This document shows, piece after piece, positions 10,126 to 23,153 of a stretch of DNA of 64,000 nucleotides. The stretch spans positions 129,777,001-129,841,000 of the forward strand of contig CP142453.1 of assembly GCA_038049695.1 (NCBI GenBank), read 5' to 3'. How positions within the stretch are numbered: position 1 is the stretch's first letter; each line of letters opens with the position of its first letter. This stretch comes from Cinnamomum chago. Lineage: Eukaryota > Streptophyta > Magnoliopsida > Laurales > Lauraceae. A program made the translations under genes and the position numbers. Below the pieces are notes generated by a model. The model was not told where the DNA came from, made no database searches, and saw only the letters and a program-made list of their open reading frames with translations.

Positions 10126-11180
10126 TGAGACTCTTTTCTCTTTTGTGTTTTTGTAAACCATGGTACTCTTTTACAACTCTTTAAGTCTAGAATGATTATT
10201 GTTTTGGGAGAGTTGGGAGTTTGCTCTTGTTTATCTTGTGTGAGTTTCGATCCAATTTTCATATTTAATGAACACGTTTCTGTGTCTCTGTGGCTTCTTC
10301 AGTACCGATTGTAATATCTATTTTTGTTCTTATGTCTAAAATTAACATTTGGCATTGACTCTAAAGATTTGTTGTTAGTGTTATATGCATGAATCTCTAT
10401 AGATGTATAATTAGGCATGATTGACAGCCCCACTAAGGATTGGTACACCCTCACTTTATCAAATCATTCATGGTAGATTTCGATTTTTAACCATGAATGA
10501 TCCTGACGCGCGCAGATGCCCTCATCTCCATGGGTTATTCTCGCAGTTGGGGCCGATCACAACCCTTGATTCTAGGGCATGCAGTTAAATAGATTTGTAT
10601 GATAAGTGATGATTTGCTTCAGATTTTGAGATTTTTTTGCCTCCCAAGGCAAGCCCTGTGATCAATAATGATCATCCATTGCCAGTGCCATGAGCATTCA
10701 ATAAGAACACATTTAGGCACCACCATCATCAAGATTCATGTATAAATGTCTAGCTGCAAACTTCTGTATTTTTGGAATACTGATAACATAGTAGACGGTA
10801 AGTGCCTTACTTCACCTGGACTGGTTAAAATGCATACTTTCAGACTATAATATAGTACTTTCTCTCCAATGACAAACCCATAAGGGGAAATTCTATTAAC
10901 AAAGTTTAATTTCAAACTATATAAGTGCACATGGGCCTTAGAAAATTTTAACAAAGTTATAATGAATGTCTCATTCAATTTCTCTACTAAAAATTACCTT
11001 ATTTTTAAAAAGACAAGAAATACCCCTATTATAAGCTCTTATTTGTATGTTTGTCAAACAAGATATTTCAAACAGATCTATTTCATTCAGATAACTGCAT
11101 GTCTTATCAAACAGTCTATTTGTAAAACAATCTATATCGGACAGATCTATCTCAAATAGATAAGACTTTCCAAATAAGGC
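10126..11180. other. Spacer right of the Harbinger element
   Basis: No gene found. The right end of the Harbinger element should lie here. The segment just before 11187 ends in CCAAATAAGGCCCT, which on the minus strand resembles the GGGCC-TTTGG termini of many Harbinger or hAT elements, but no matching left end could be assigned. Confidence 0.4.
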
Positions 11181-11182
11181 CC

Positions 11183-11308
11183 TACTCAAGTCGGAAAGGA
11201 GCCTGCATACGCAAGAAGAAAGCTCACACATGTGAGAAGGGTACTTAGGGTTCGAACCCTTGACAGCCATGTGAGAACTCACTCCTTACCACTCGGGTAA
11301 GGAGCCCT
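11183..11308 (-). mobile_element. tRNA-derived SINE fragment
   Basis: On the minus strand a tRNA-like head is present: CTCCTTACCCGAGTGGTAAGG covers the A-box region and GGGTTCGAACCCT is a strong B box about 35 bp further on, followed by a short unrelated body. The stems do not fold into a proper tRNA and there is no acceptor end. No clear target duplication or A tail was found, so the borders are approximate. Confidence 0.6.
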
Positions 11309-11350
11309 TCTCATAAAGATCTTGGTGACCTAATATATACACACACTCAT

Positions 11351-12171
11351 AGGGGCGGACCTACATTATGCAAACCTAGGTTGACCAAAAAGGGTTAAAA
11401 GTTGAATGGGCCAATTTCATTAAAGTCATCGCCCCACCTCAAGTCTTGAAAACCCCAGCTAATAGCTTCCCACCTTCTAGTTATATATCTCATTCTTGTA
11501 AGTAGGGTATTTGGTTCGTATAATGTTATTGGTCTTTTTCCTTCTTTTAATTTTTCATAATATGATGTTTGTATTAATGGGGTTTGATATATGACTTAAA
11601 ATATATTTCTATGTGTTTTGCCTGCTTGGGATTTTGTTTGATTTATTGTTGGGTCTTGAATTTTAGCATTTTTCCTCTTGTTTTCTTGTTAGATTTTCTT
11701 GAATTGATTTTTTTCTTGAATCACAATATGATGTTTGTGATTATATTATTTTTGTTTTCTTTTTATGTTGTTTTCATTTGGATTCATGTGATACAGGAAC
11801 TCTTAAGTGTTTAAGGAAACAATTAAAGAGGTATTATTTTCATATGATAATGATTTTACTTCTTTGAAGTTTTCTATAGTTTATTTATTATTGTTGTAGT
11901 GTGGTTGCTAACTTAGTTTTCATCCTATTGATTTGAATAAAAGGAGAATTTCTTGAGAAAATGGTTGTTGTAATTAAAAATGTTATGTAGGAATAAAGTG
12001 TTAATAGCAGGATATGAGTTTTTTATACTTAATTTGCCAACAATAAATAAATAATAATTATGCCTTTAAACCATACAATTAGTTGAGATTATTGGTAGTT
12101 GGTGTTGATTTTGATCATTTTAATTGACCATCGCCCAACCCAACCTAATGAGAATCTTGGGTCCGCCACTA
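11351..12171. mobile_element. hAT-like non-autonomous element, about 0.8 kb
   Basis: The left end AGGGGCGGACCTACATTATG and the inverted right end (reading TAGTGGCGGACCCAAGATT on the minus strand) form imperfect terminal inverted repeats of a type common in plant non-autonomous elements. The interior is very AT-rich with no transposase. A target duplication could not be recognised, so the superfamily is inferred from the related 133 bp element at 13114-13246. Confidence 0.55.
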
Positions 12172-13105
12172 GGTCCAATCAGCCAAATTCAATTCATCCT
12201 TTTCTAGCATGTGGATTGAAACAATCTAATGCAATTTTAGCTCTTTTTTTTTTTGTTTTGTTTACGTCATGTCAATTGTGTTTACTTCGAATCCAGAATT
12301 CATGTCATAAGAAAGAGGAGTTTACAAAAATATTCTCGAGGAAGCTAACAAAGGGCATATTTGAGGGGAAAAATAGAGAAAAAAGATTTATTTAAACCTT
12401 GAGTATGGTATGTAGTTTTTAATAACAACTATATATAGAAATAAAATAGCATAACTAATAGAAATAGAATAATTTTTTTGTAAAAAATTATATTAAAAAA
12501 AAGAAAGTATAAGTTTGAGTGTTAAGTTTCAGTTGGATATGGAAGCTGCAATATAAAATGGGTATCATTTGGGTATTTGTCTCATTGGGATTTAAACTAA
12601 TAATAAAAATCTAAATGAAAGTTTAAATGGATCATTTAGGTTATGTGAGTTTGTCTTAATCCCACCATTTTTTTACGTTATAGAAAACTTTAACCTGTGA
12701 CCGACCCACATATTCTGCTGGTTGTATTGTGCGGGGTCTATGTGGGTCTTGCCACCTGTGGACAAAGCCATGCCTGAATGAAATTAAAACTGTTTGATCA
12801 TCATCTTAACTTTAGAGCAAGAATGACACGCGAACTGCCAGGCTCAAGGCTGAACCTGGTGGTATTGTAAGTAAAAAATATGCGAAATTGACTTTTTTAG
12901 TTTATCAAATATTATTCAATTATTACAACAAAATACATATAAAACAGGCACATGTGGCCCAAACCTAGTCCAAATTTCTCTTGGGCTGTAGAATTTAGGC
13001 ATGAGCCAGCATCATCCAGAACAAACCCAGCTTAAAGGGGATCTTTTGTGGGTTGGAGACATGTGGGATCAGGCTTTCTCTGCCCCAAGTTTCATCTCTA
13101 GGTAT
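12172..13105. other. AT-rich spacer
   Basis: I see no gene or clear repeat. Short frames here have no recognisable family. Confidence 0.4.
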
Positions 13106-13113
13106 GGATTTGC

Positions 13114-13246
13114 AATGGCGGACTCATAATTCTCATTTGGTTGGTGCGGTACATGGTCAAATAAATATATTAAATAATAAAATTAGATTTTTAAAAATAT
13201 AAGGGGTTTCTTGAATCATGCTGGTGCGACACTTGAGTCCGCCCTT
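13114..13246. mobile_element. 133 bp hAT-type MITE
   Basis: The ends AATGGCGGACTCA and TGAGTCCGCCCTT are inverted copies, with the similarity extending inward (GGTTGGTGCGG against CCAGCATGATTC, imperfect). A perfect 8 bp duplication, GGATTTGC, lies at 13106-13113 and 13247-13254. An 8 bp duplication with short inverted repeats indicates a hAT-type MITE. The end sequence matches that of the larger element at 11351-12171. Confidence 0.85.
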
Positions 13247-13620
13247 GGATTTGCTATGGACTTAGGTTAATCATGCTCGTCCCAATTAGGGCCCACCCCA
13301 AACCCATACCAGCGCAAGTTGCAGAAAGAACCAGATGAATCCAACCCATGATATAAAAAAAGAGAGAAAAAATAAAAAAGGTCTTTGAAATGTGTGCAAA
13401 GGGTTCACCACCTCATGCCCCTTGTGAGTTGGCACTTATATAAAACTCACCCTAATTGGAGTGTGCTTGATTAATCACATGTAAATGTGCAATTTATTTA
13501 ATTGAAGTTAATTATATATCTTAGGTCGAATTAACCCCAAATAGTAGTTTATGTTGTGATTGAATGTTTTTTTTTTTTCCATTTTTTATGGTGCCTGTAT
13601 ATTTATGGTCATGTGAATAA

Positions 13621-13965
13621 TAGGGTGTTCAAGGGCCGGGCTAAGCCCATTATGGGTCGGTGTCGGGCTTGGATATATAATCTATGCCCGTTTAATATTA
13701 GGAATGGACTTGGATTTAGTGATAGAACGCCCAAAGCCCACCACAGACCAACCCAGATGAGGATTGCTTGTAATTTAGTCATAAAATTTGTCTAATTAAT
13801 TGATAAACGCCCATTTTGATTGGCCTAGTTGACTGAATTATCGGGCTTTGGCTTGATGGGTTTCATCACTCGTCGGGCTTTGTCTGGATATGGGTCTATG
13901 CTTCTAAAGATGGACTTGGCCTCAATATGCCTCAGCCCAGCCCGACCCAGACAATGAACACCCCA
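13621..13965. mobile_element. hAT-like MITE, 345 bp
   Basis: The left end is TAGGGTGTTCAAGGGCCGGGC. The right end, read on the minus strand, is TGGGGTGTTCATTGTCTGGG. The flanking octamers GTGAATAA (13613-13620) and GTGATTAG (13966-13973) agree at six of eight bases, consistent with an old hAT target duplication. The interior is rich in GGGC/GCCC words and encodes nothing. Confidence 0.7.
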
Positions 13966-14097
13966 GTGATTAGTTTCTTAATGACTATTGAGGTAAATAT
14001 ATAGGTTTTGAGAAAGTAAAGTTCTTTCTTTTTCACTTCTATTAAAGTGGAGAAGAGCCATTCCTGCAATAAACAAAACCAGAGGTATCTTTGCAGG

Positions 14098-14378
14098 GCT
14101 TGTTTGGGGGCTTTACTTGTAGAGTTGAGTGGAGTAAAAATTATTTTGAAGAAATAATAAAATATAAGTGAATTATGATTGTATTTTGTTTTTAGTTGAC
14201 TTTTTTGTTGGAAAGTGAAGTTTTTTTTTGTCTTTTAGTGAATAAATGAGGTTGTTTTTTTTATTTTTTTGGAAAAAGTATGGTGATAAATTTAATGTAA
14301 AGTACTTTTGGTGGGAATTTTTTTTTGAGAATGAGGCTTCACCTTACTTGACTCTACAAGTAAGGTGCCCAAGCAGGC
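14098..14378. mobile_element. Harbinger-like MITE, copy 1
   Basis: The inverted ends are GCTTGTTTGGGGGCTTTACT on the left and, on the minus strand, GCCTGCTTGGGCACCTTACT on the right, followed on both sides by TGTAGAGT. A related copy lies at 53944-54243 and shares the interior (GATTTTGAAGAA, then TTTTTAGTTG, then AGTGNATAAATGNGGTTG). The TTTGG-type ends resemble plant PIF/Harbinger MITEs; no 3 bp duplication was confirmed. Confidence 0.6.
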
Positions 14379-15518
14379 AAAGGATTTTAACTAGTTTTGC
14401 TGAGCTTAGCATAGCTTTGGTGCCGAGCCAATCTTGAATTAAGTAAAGCTTTGCTTGATAGTACCAACCTAAATGGAGCTTGAGCTCAAGCTGAGATCAA
14501 GCCAGACAAGCCCAAGTATGGCTTTACAATGCACAGCAAGTTTAAGCAAGAGCTAAGCTCGACTCAAAACATTATCAAAATTTGGAATATTTCTTCCTGG
14601 CACAAATTATATGACCACTATTGAAATGGGGTTCCTACTTTTTTGGTTATGAAAATCAGAAGGAAGGATGAAATAAAAGGCTTATACACGTTCAATACAC
14701 TCATCGTTGATAGGTGTTGGCTCCATGGTAGCATACGCTTGTCTAAAGTTTGGCTCCATGGTAGCATACACAAACTGTAAAATCGGCCGAAAATCAACTT
14801 GATCAATCTTAGCAGGTGCACGGCTCGAGGTTGTTAACATTGCCAGAGAGGAAAGTGCTAAAGGTAGTAAATATTTGAATTTTTTACGAGGACACAAGCC
14901 ATTTCTAAAATGTCATTATATCCAATTAAATCAATTATGCCAATTTTTATTATTGCATTGTTTAAAAAACCCGACTACAACTAAAACCGAAAAAACGAGT
15001 AGAGAGAAGAAGACGTATGGAAAGTAAATAGAGAGAATGGAGGGTGGAGCTCGAAAGAAGAAACTAAAATAGATGAAAAATATAAGAAATAAAGGAATTT
15101 TGTTAGAACACAATATATCTACATCAAATCATATCACGAAATAAGGCGAATATCTGGATATATTGCAGAATAAGTGCAAAAGAATAAAAAAATAAGATAA
15201 TTAGTAGGAGGCCCTCACTCGATAATGTGAAAAATGCTTGGTCCTTATTGTCGTGTGTAAATATAAATCAGGACTTTTCTATAAAAAGAATGGCACTTAA
15301 CATGTAGAGAGCGCGATCTAGCTTTTGAACAAGTTGAGCTAAGCCAAGTTACCCGATCTTGGGCTTAGCTCATTATCCTAATCGTTTGATTGCTCGGCTG
15401 ATGGCTCATAATGCAGCCACCTTTAGAAAATTAGAGGGAGAATTACATAGTATCGCTGTGATAAATCCCTGGGTGGGCATGTTTATTCTACCTCTCTTGG
15501 CCAATGGGTCAACAAGCA

Positions 15519-15549
<31 letters not shown>

Positions 15550-15700
15550 GGTGCTCTCTCCAATTAAATCTAAAAGCTTTGGGAGTTTTGTGTAATTCGA
15601 TTATTTCCATCGTTCATGCTGCATACGCTGCCCTTCTTTTTTTGATACGATTAGGAAATTATCCCCATGGAATTGCATTTCGACCGCATTTTAATGTGAT
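14379..15700. other. Spacer upstream of clathrin gene
   Basis: No gene is supported. It contains GAGCTTGAGCTCAAGC-type words around 14400-14570 and again at 15310-15370 that look like decayed MITE ends, a 33 bp direct repeat of TGGCTCCATGGTAGCATAC at 14718 and 14751, and an A-homopolymer of about 26 bases at 15520-15545. Confidence 0.5.
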
Positions 15701-15751
15701 TGAATCTCTCTCTCTATTAGTTGACGCTAGGGAGAGAAAGAAAGCAATAGC

Positions 15752-15926
15752 CATCTCTTTCCCCTCCTCCGCCTTCCAGCTCTCTTCCCTCCCTAGGGTT
15801 TTGCTTTTCCCTAGATCCATCACTATTCCTCACTTTCTCCTGGTTTTGCAATACCACTTCCGGTTTCGAGACCCTCACAAAAGCAGTTTCGCTCCTCTGC
15901 TGTGAGAAACATTCGATCCAGAAGCC
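15752..15926 (+). promoter_or_regulatory. Clathrin gene 5' leader with Y-patch and telo-box
   Basis: A pyrimidine-rich tract at about 15755-15790 resembles plant Y-patch/initiator sequence, followed by TAGGGTTT at 15794-15801, the reverse of the AAACCCTA telo-box common in leaders of broadly expressed plant genes. No TATA box is evident upstream, which fits a constitutive TATA-less promoter. The transcription start is not determinable from sequence alone. Confidence 0.45.
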
Positions 15927-18900
15927 ATGGCTGCTGCTAATGCTCCAATCACGATGAAAGAGGCTTTGACGGTGAAAATCCTCTCTCTCTCTTTCCTTTT
16001 CTCCATTACTTTTCAACCATGTTTGACGGATATTTGTAGAACTTCATTTCAATTTGGAGTTCCTGCCTTGGATTTCTTTTAGATCTGCTCAGATCCGTGG
16101 CGTAGGTCGTGAAATCCCTTCCATCTATCGTTATTGATTGAAAGTTTTGATTTCTTAGTGTTATGGAGGGGATTTCAGGACGCGATCTTGAAGTTCCATG
16201 GCAGATTCGTTGAACACGTAGTGTTCTATATTCGGGGAATGTGAATATTGTTACTGAGTTTGATTTGATCTTTGCAGCTGTCGAGTGTTGGGATAAATCC
16301 ACAATTCATCACGTTTACTCATGTTACGATGGAATCTGAAAAGTACATCTGCGTCCGAGAGACTGCGCCCCAGAACAGCGTTGTGATCATCGACATGAAC
16401 ATGCCAATGCAGCCATTGAGAAGGCCGATCACCGCAGATTCGGCCTTGATGAATCCGAACACTAGAATTCTCGCACTGAAAGGTTTCTGAATGATCTCTC
16501 TTATTGGCCTAAATTTACTGGTTTGAAAATGAGTTTTAGGCTGTATTTATTTATTTTGTGTTCATTGCATAACTACATGAGCATTTGGTTGAAATTGGAT
16601 GAAGGATTTCCAATGTGGTATCTGAAATACAAATTTAGTGGCCGAGTCAGTGATATTTTTGGATGCTTAAATCAAAGTTTATGTATGCTTTCATTTGATT
16701 TGCTTTCGTTTTTATTTGTCATCCCTTTAGTTTTTTCTGCCTTGCTGTATCAGCACATATTATTTTTTAAGAGATTTGCAGTCTAGTATAGTTCATCAAA
16801 TGTAGCTATCTAGACATGATACTGATATTTTACTTTCAAAGTTTGTGTTATCAATCTCGGAACTAACAGAGCCTTGGTCATAAAATATCTAGTTTGGTAC
16901 CTCTCTTTTAGGAAGATGGACTTAATTGGTTTTGGAATTGATTTTGCATCTTGCCTTTTGAGCTTAAATGACATGGCTATCCAATTAGATAAAGGAAACC
17001 TACCCTACCAATATGAATTGTGGACAGTGGACATACCATAGATGCTTTTGAAGTACTATCTTCTCCTACTATATCTGCTGGCCCAATCCAAGTTTCATGA
17101 ATAAAAACTTGGCGTTTCATTTGTTGGTTTAAGAAATGATTTTGGTCTATTTTTATTTCATGTCTATATTACTAGCAGCAGAAATATAGCAAATAGTTTA
17201 AAAGACGTGCAACAAAAAATAAATAAATCATCACTAGTTTATTGCGGCATTCACTTCAAGCAAAAAGTTTCCGAATGGAGTTCTTATTGACTTGGAAAGA
17301 TATTGGCAGGTCTCTATAGGGAGGCCTAGATTTGTGCCAAATAAATTAAGCCTGATTAGTCCTCACTATAGAAGTGTATGCAAGATAAAAGTAGCCTGAA
17401 CCTCAAGAGGCAATTTCAGTCTTCTTGGAATGGCAGACACCATATAGAAATGGATAAAGTAATTGATTTTTTAACCCAAGGTGAGCTAGGTTGCGTTATT
17501 TAAATAGGGCATAGATTTTGGTGAGATCTTAAAATTATTTAAGAACTATAGTCGAGGTCCTCTTGTCAGTGATGGGACTCACTTCAAGATATGCAATTTT
17601 ATCTGACGTGGGCAAAGCTATTATCCATAGAGATTTTACAATTCTGTCATGTTCTCATTGAAGTCAAATGTTATGTGATGGAACTTAGTTGTTCCTTCCC
17701 TTATATTCCTACCAAAGAGGATTTCTTAGCAAATTGTGGGGTTTCCAGGGAGGCTCTTTGGGGAGTACATTCCTAATTTTTACTCAGCGTTAACTTTTCC
17801 CAACAACTTGCTGGTCACTTTGTATATACTGTCATTGCATAATGGCACTTGTTGTAATGCAGTTGACTTGTTGACTCTTGAAAAAGGAGACTTTTGTGTG
17901 CGTTTTTTTATACTTTTATAGTTTCGTGCATGCATTATGTACAAACCCATTAAAACTTCATATTATATTTACTTGATCAAATCCTCATACAATAAATTTT
18001 CTGCTGGTAAAGAACTCCATTCCATGTTCCTTTTGGATCTTCTATACAAGGTTTGTAATTATTTACCGTTGTAAGCTATTTCATTGAGTTTTCTGACTTC
18101 AACTGCATTTCACGTGCGTGAATAAAGAGAAATGATCCCTTACTGTCATCCGTATGGTGCTGATGCAAGCTAAAATGATCCATTGGAAATGGATGGGCAG
18201 CATCTACCTTGTGGAAACTGGCATGTCAAGCTGGTTCATTTCTAAATGAACATCACTTACATGATGGGTCCTATCATGAATACACCATTCTTTAAATCAG
18301 CTTAGGAGGGCCCTACAGGCTGAGCTCTTTTATGCTTGAGGGCAGTGACAATGGAGTTTCTATGCTGTCAGCACCATTTGACCAATGTGTGCCCACCAGG
18401 CGAAAGTCCAACTCTACTACATCCGTTCTGTCATTGGCATGGGGTTGTAGCTTGTTGGATCTATAATGATGGTCCCACATGTCAGAAGATACTGGCAACA
18501 TTGACACTCGTGTTGCTGCCAGCATAATACCATATGCTCATACTCAGTGAAACTCCCTAAAACAAAACTCCTCATAAAATAGTTAAAAAATATGTAACTA
18601 TTTTTTTTTTTATTAGTGATTGCTGCGTGAATTAAGATCCAGATAGAATTCCACAGAGAACCATCATTAGTGGATCTTGTGATGATCTTTGAAACAGATT
18701 AGTGCTAGAAAAATGAAAACAGATGCTCATAGGCTTGAATGGACATCTGACCGAGAAATTTTACCTTGTGAATATTTCTATATGTTTTTCCCCTTTATCA
18801 CTTTAAGCACCCTAGTAGGTACGTCCACAAGGAGATAAATTGTTGTCCGTGGTTGGACTGAAACTGCTTCCCTGATTGCATCTTTCTTCTCAGCTCACAG

Positions 18901-21007
18901 ACCATAAGCAAAATCTGAAGAATTCTTTGTAAGATGAGTTCCCACTCAACAGTGCCTCTCTTTGTTGCTTACTTCCATTAAGGTCACCCTCTAATTAGCT
19001 ATGTCCACCTTGAAATCAGTTATGCTAGTTGTATATTGGAGTAAAAGTAACCCCATAGGTCATCGACAATTGAGGTGCTTTATTCAAGATATGAAATACA
19101 AACAACGACCCTTGAGTTGGAAACATATTTCGACCTAAATCCTCTAGCAGCCATTTTTCTCCCTGTCTATGTTCAATCAGATTTCCTATTTTGGAATTAT
19201 TTGATTAATTGCCTTGCTGGAATGTTCTAGCCCCCCCCAAAAAAGAAGCCTTAATGGAATGAATAACAAAGCTAACGTGTGAAGTCATTGCTTGTTGAGC
19301 ATTACCATTTTATATCATATCTAATTAGTGAATCACAATTTTCTTTTTGAAGCTCAACTTCCTGGAACTACTCAGGATCACCTGCAAATTTTCAATATTG
19401 AGATGAAGGCAAAGGTGAAATCGCATCAGATGCCTGAGCAGGTAAGAATGCCATTCTCTTTAAGCTCTAGCAATTCTTTTGGCAATCCTGTTTCCGATAG
19501 GTTGAATTCTTTCAAGTGCAATCCTACGATGTTGTGATACTGCAGGTTGTCTTTTGGAAGTGGATTACTCCAAAGATGTTGGGGCTAGTTACACAAACCT
19601 CTGTTTACCATTGGTCAATAGAAGGTAATTACCCATTTTATGGTACCATTGTATTATTTCTGTTCAGTTTCTCTGCTGTTTGATTATTAATTCATATTTT
19701 AGTAACTCATTTTTCAGGTAAATAGGAAAAAAAAATCATTTTTTAGGTGGTGCTTTTTTTTTTTTTTTAATAATTGAATTGTGAGTTGTAAAACATTTGG
19801 TGCTGTCACTTGGATGCAGGTGATTCAGAGCCTGTGAAGATGTTTGATAGAACAGCTAATTTGGGCAATAACCAAATTATTAACTATCGTTGTGATCCTA
19901 CCGAAAAGTGGCTGGTTTTGATTGGAATTGCGCCTGGTGCACCTGAGGTATTCAATCCCTCCCTCCCTCCCTCCCTTCTTCCTTGTATGGTTCCACTTGC
20001 CTTGACTGTGGGCCCCACTTTTGGACTGGTGGGACCAACCACATTTTTAAGCATGGGCCAGGTCTGAGCATCCAATATGGGTTGAATTACAAGTGGTTTG
20101 GGTTTGTTGAGTCATGATCATGTGGGCCCAAGCTAGACAATGTACAACCCAGTCCCCATTATAAGTGAACTGTTTGGACTTGGATGAGTTTGATTAGATG
20201 GTCCAATGTGATCATTAAGGTGCTGTTTTGATCCCTTAATTAATTTAGCAAATTTCAGAATTAACTTGTTCCATCTTGGCTGTCCAATCGAAGATTTGAG
20301 TCCTTTTTTTTTTCCCCACCTCTTAGGCCCCGATTGAGATGTATCAAAAGGTCATTTGATTGATAAAATTAATCCAAATAATAAAGGACCTGATTAATCA
20401 CAGGATTCGGTAAAATTCAGGCCATCTGCTCCTCTGTCAATAATTCTTTGCAATGGGTATGCTAATAAAGGATGGGTGGTCAATTGAAAATATTACACCT
20501 GGCATCTTGATATATGGTAACGGGCAATGCCCACATTTTCCATGTTTAAGATAGGTTGAAGAGAAGTGAGATGTTAACATAGGGCTGATTTGTCTAATTT
20601 CTACTGAAGTTCTAGGATTCCAGGGAAAAGGGCTTGTATCAAGGGGACAACAGTGAAGAGTCAAGTGATAAGCCCTTTCCCTAGGAATTCCTAGATATTC
20701 AGTAGGAAATGCCCCACACACACGTACACTCACAATTATAAATCACTCCTGCTTGGGCTTGGTTTTTGATTTGTTCTCGAGCCTGACAATATGGGTTTCA
20801 TCCACGCTGGGGCTTATGCACATACAATTTGTACTGGGTTTGTTCTTGACCGATACCTGGTGTGGCCCACCTAATTTGGTTCTACTCATGAGGAAGTTTT
20901 CATTAATCTGTTCACATATCAAATTGGTGTATTTGTGAAAAGAAATAGGTTTTCCTATGTGGCCAAATTGGCATATATGTGAGAAGAAATAGGTTTTCCT
21001 ACGTGGC

Positions 21008-21047
<40 letters not shown>

Positions 21048-23063
21048 CACAAGCAAGTGCGCGTGCTCGGATCCTTCTCATTTATGTCACATGGAAATCG
21101 TTACTCTTTCACCCTCAGGGACCCATCTTTTAGCGTGTTGCATTTTGCTAGTTGCTAGTTGTTAGCATCAAGTTTAACACCCATCTATTTTCTCGTTAAA
21201 ATTTCATATTTCTGAGCTACTTTTGTTAATTTTGGTTGCAGAGGCCACAACTAGTGAAAGGGAACATGCAGCTATTTTCTGTGGATCAGAAGCGCAGTCA
21301 AGCTCTTGAAGCACATGCTGCATCATTTGCTTCATTTAAAGTTTGACCCATTCCTTCATTGTTTTTTTATTCTTTACTTTTTATGTTTTTGATATATCCA
21401 TTGGTTACCCTTGTTTAGTTTGTTGTTATGCTGATATCTAAATGGGGATACCATTGTTGCTTGCTCTTATGCCTTTTGCAGGTTGCAGGAAATGAAAACC
21501 CTTCTCTTCTTATTTGCTTTGCCTCAAAGAGCATCAATGCAGGACAAATTACTTCAAAATTGCATGTCATTGAACTTGGTGCCCAACCTGGTCAGCTCTT
21601 TGTGCACATCATCTTTTATCTTTGCTGTATTTTTGTATTATACCGCAATGATAACTTTCAAAAGCATAAATAACATGTTGATGGCCTTTTCTATTGTGAG
21701 CAGTATAAGCTTTTTTCTATCTTTATATGCTTAACTAATTTTCTGTAGCAGTTTTAATTGTTCGTGAGTGGTTTCATGTGCTGTTTGTTTTCTCTATTCA
21801 TTCTCAGTTACTAGGCTTCCAGTTCTTATTTTTTCTTTTGAACATGAGCTTTCAGTGATGTTTCTTTCGTTTCACAAATTTTGTTGGTATCTTTATCAGG
21901 TAAACCTGGTTTTACAAAGAAGCAGGCAGATCTTTTCTTTCCTCCTGATTTTGGTGATGATTTCCCAGTGGCAATGCAGGTACCCTTTTTAACCCATTGT
22001 ATTTTTAATGTTTTTTTAGTGATGTATTAGTATTAATTCTTTGAATTTGTGCAGATATCAAATAAGTATAGCCTGATCTATGTGATCACAAAACTTGGAC
22101 TCCTTTTTGTGTATGACCTAGAGACGGCTACAGCAGTTTACAGAAATCGAATTAGCCCAGATCCTATATTTTTGACAGCAGAAGCTTCATCACTGGGGGG
22201 CTTCTATGCTGTGAATAGGCGGGGGCAGGTGCTACTTGCAACCATCAATGAAGTTACTCTTGTGCCGTTTGTTAGTGGCCAAGTATGTCTGTAAGCTGAT
22301 TCTTCTCATTTGTGTAATATATTGGTACATTTATATTGAAAAAGCAAAAATGACTTCTACTCAGAAAATGTCATATTGTTATGGATACAGTTGAACAATT
22401 TGGAGCTTGCTATTAATCTTGCGAAAAGAGGAAATCTTCCAGGGGCAGAGAATCTGGTAGGCACTAATTAGTTGACCTTGTTTTTTCATGTACGGATCAG
22501 ATGATTCCCTAAAATGCTGTATCCTGTGTGGAAATAGGTGAACATATAATTTTTTTCTTGTCAATTTGCGAAGCTATTATTATTATTATTATTTTGATAT
22601 GATTAGGATGAATCTTCTAATATAAAATGCATTAAGATAGTCCTGAATGCAAGTAAATTTGGTGGTTGGTAGCCCAGCCTTACATGTTGTGAACTGGTTT
22701 TGTAGAAATTGTTACCCATGTTTATCCACTAACACTCAGCTTTTAAATGCATCTGGTGTAGTCATTATTAGAACATTTAAAAATGTCTCAGTGTTATCTG
22801 AACCCCAAGAAAAAGGAAGACGAAATGATATCTGTTTTTCTAGTGCTTATCTCTCTCTCTCTCTCTCCACCCACACATATCATACACACGTGCATACACA
22901 AGCACACACATCATACATGGGCGCCCACTAAAACTCAGCTTTTAAATGCATCTGGTGTAGTTATTATTAGAACATTTAAAAATGCCTCAGTGTAATCTGT
23001 GAACCACAAGAAAAAGGAAGACGAAATAGGCGTTTTCAGATATTTGTTTTTCTAGTGCTTTTA

Positions 23064-23153
<90 letters not shown>

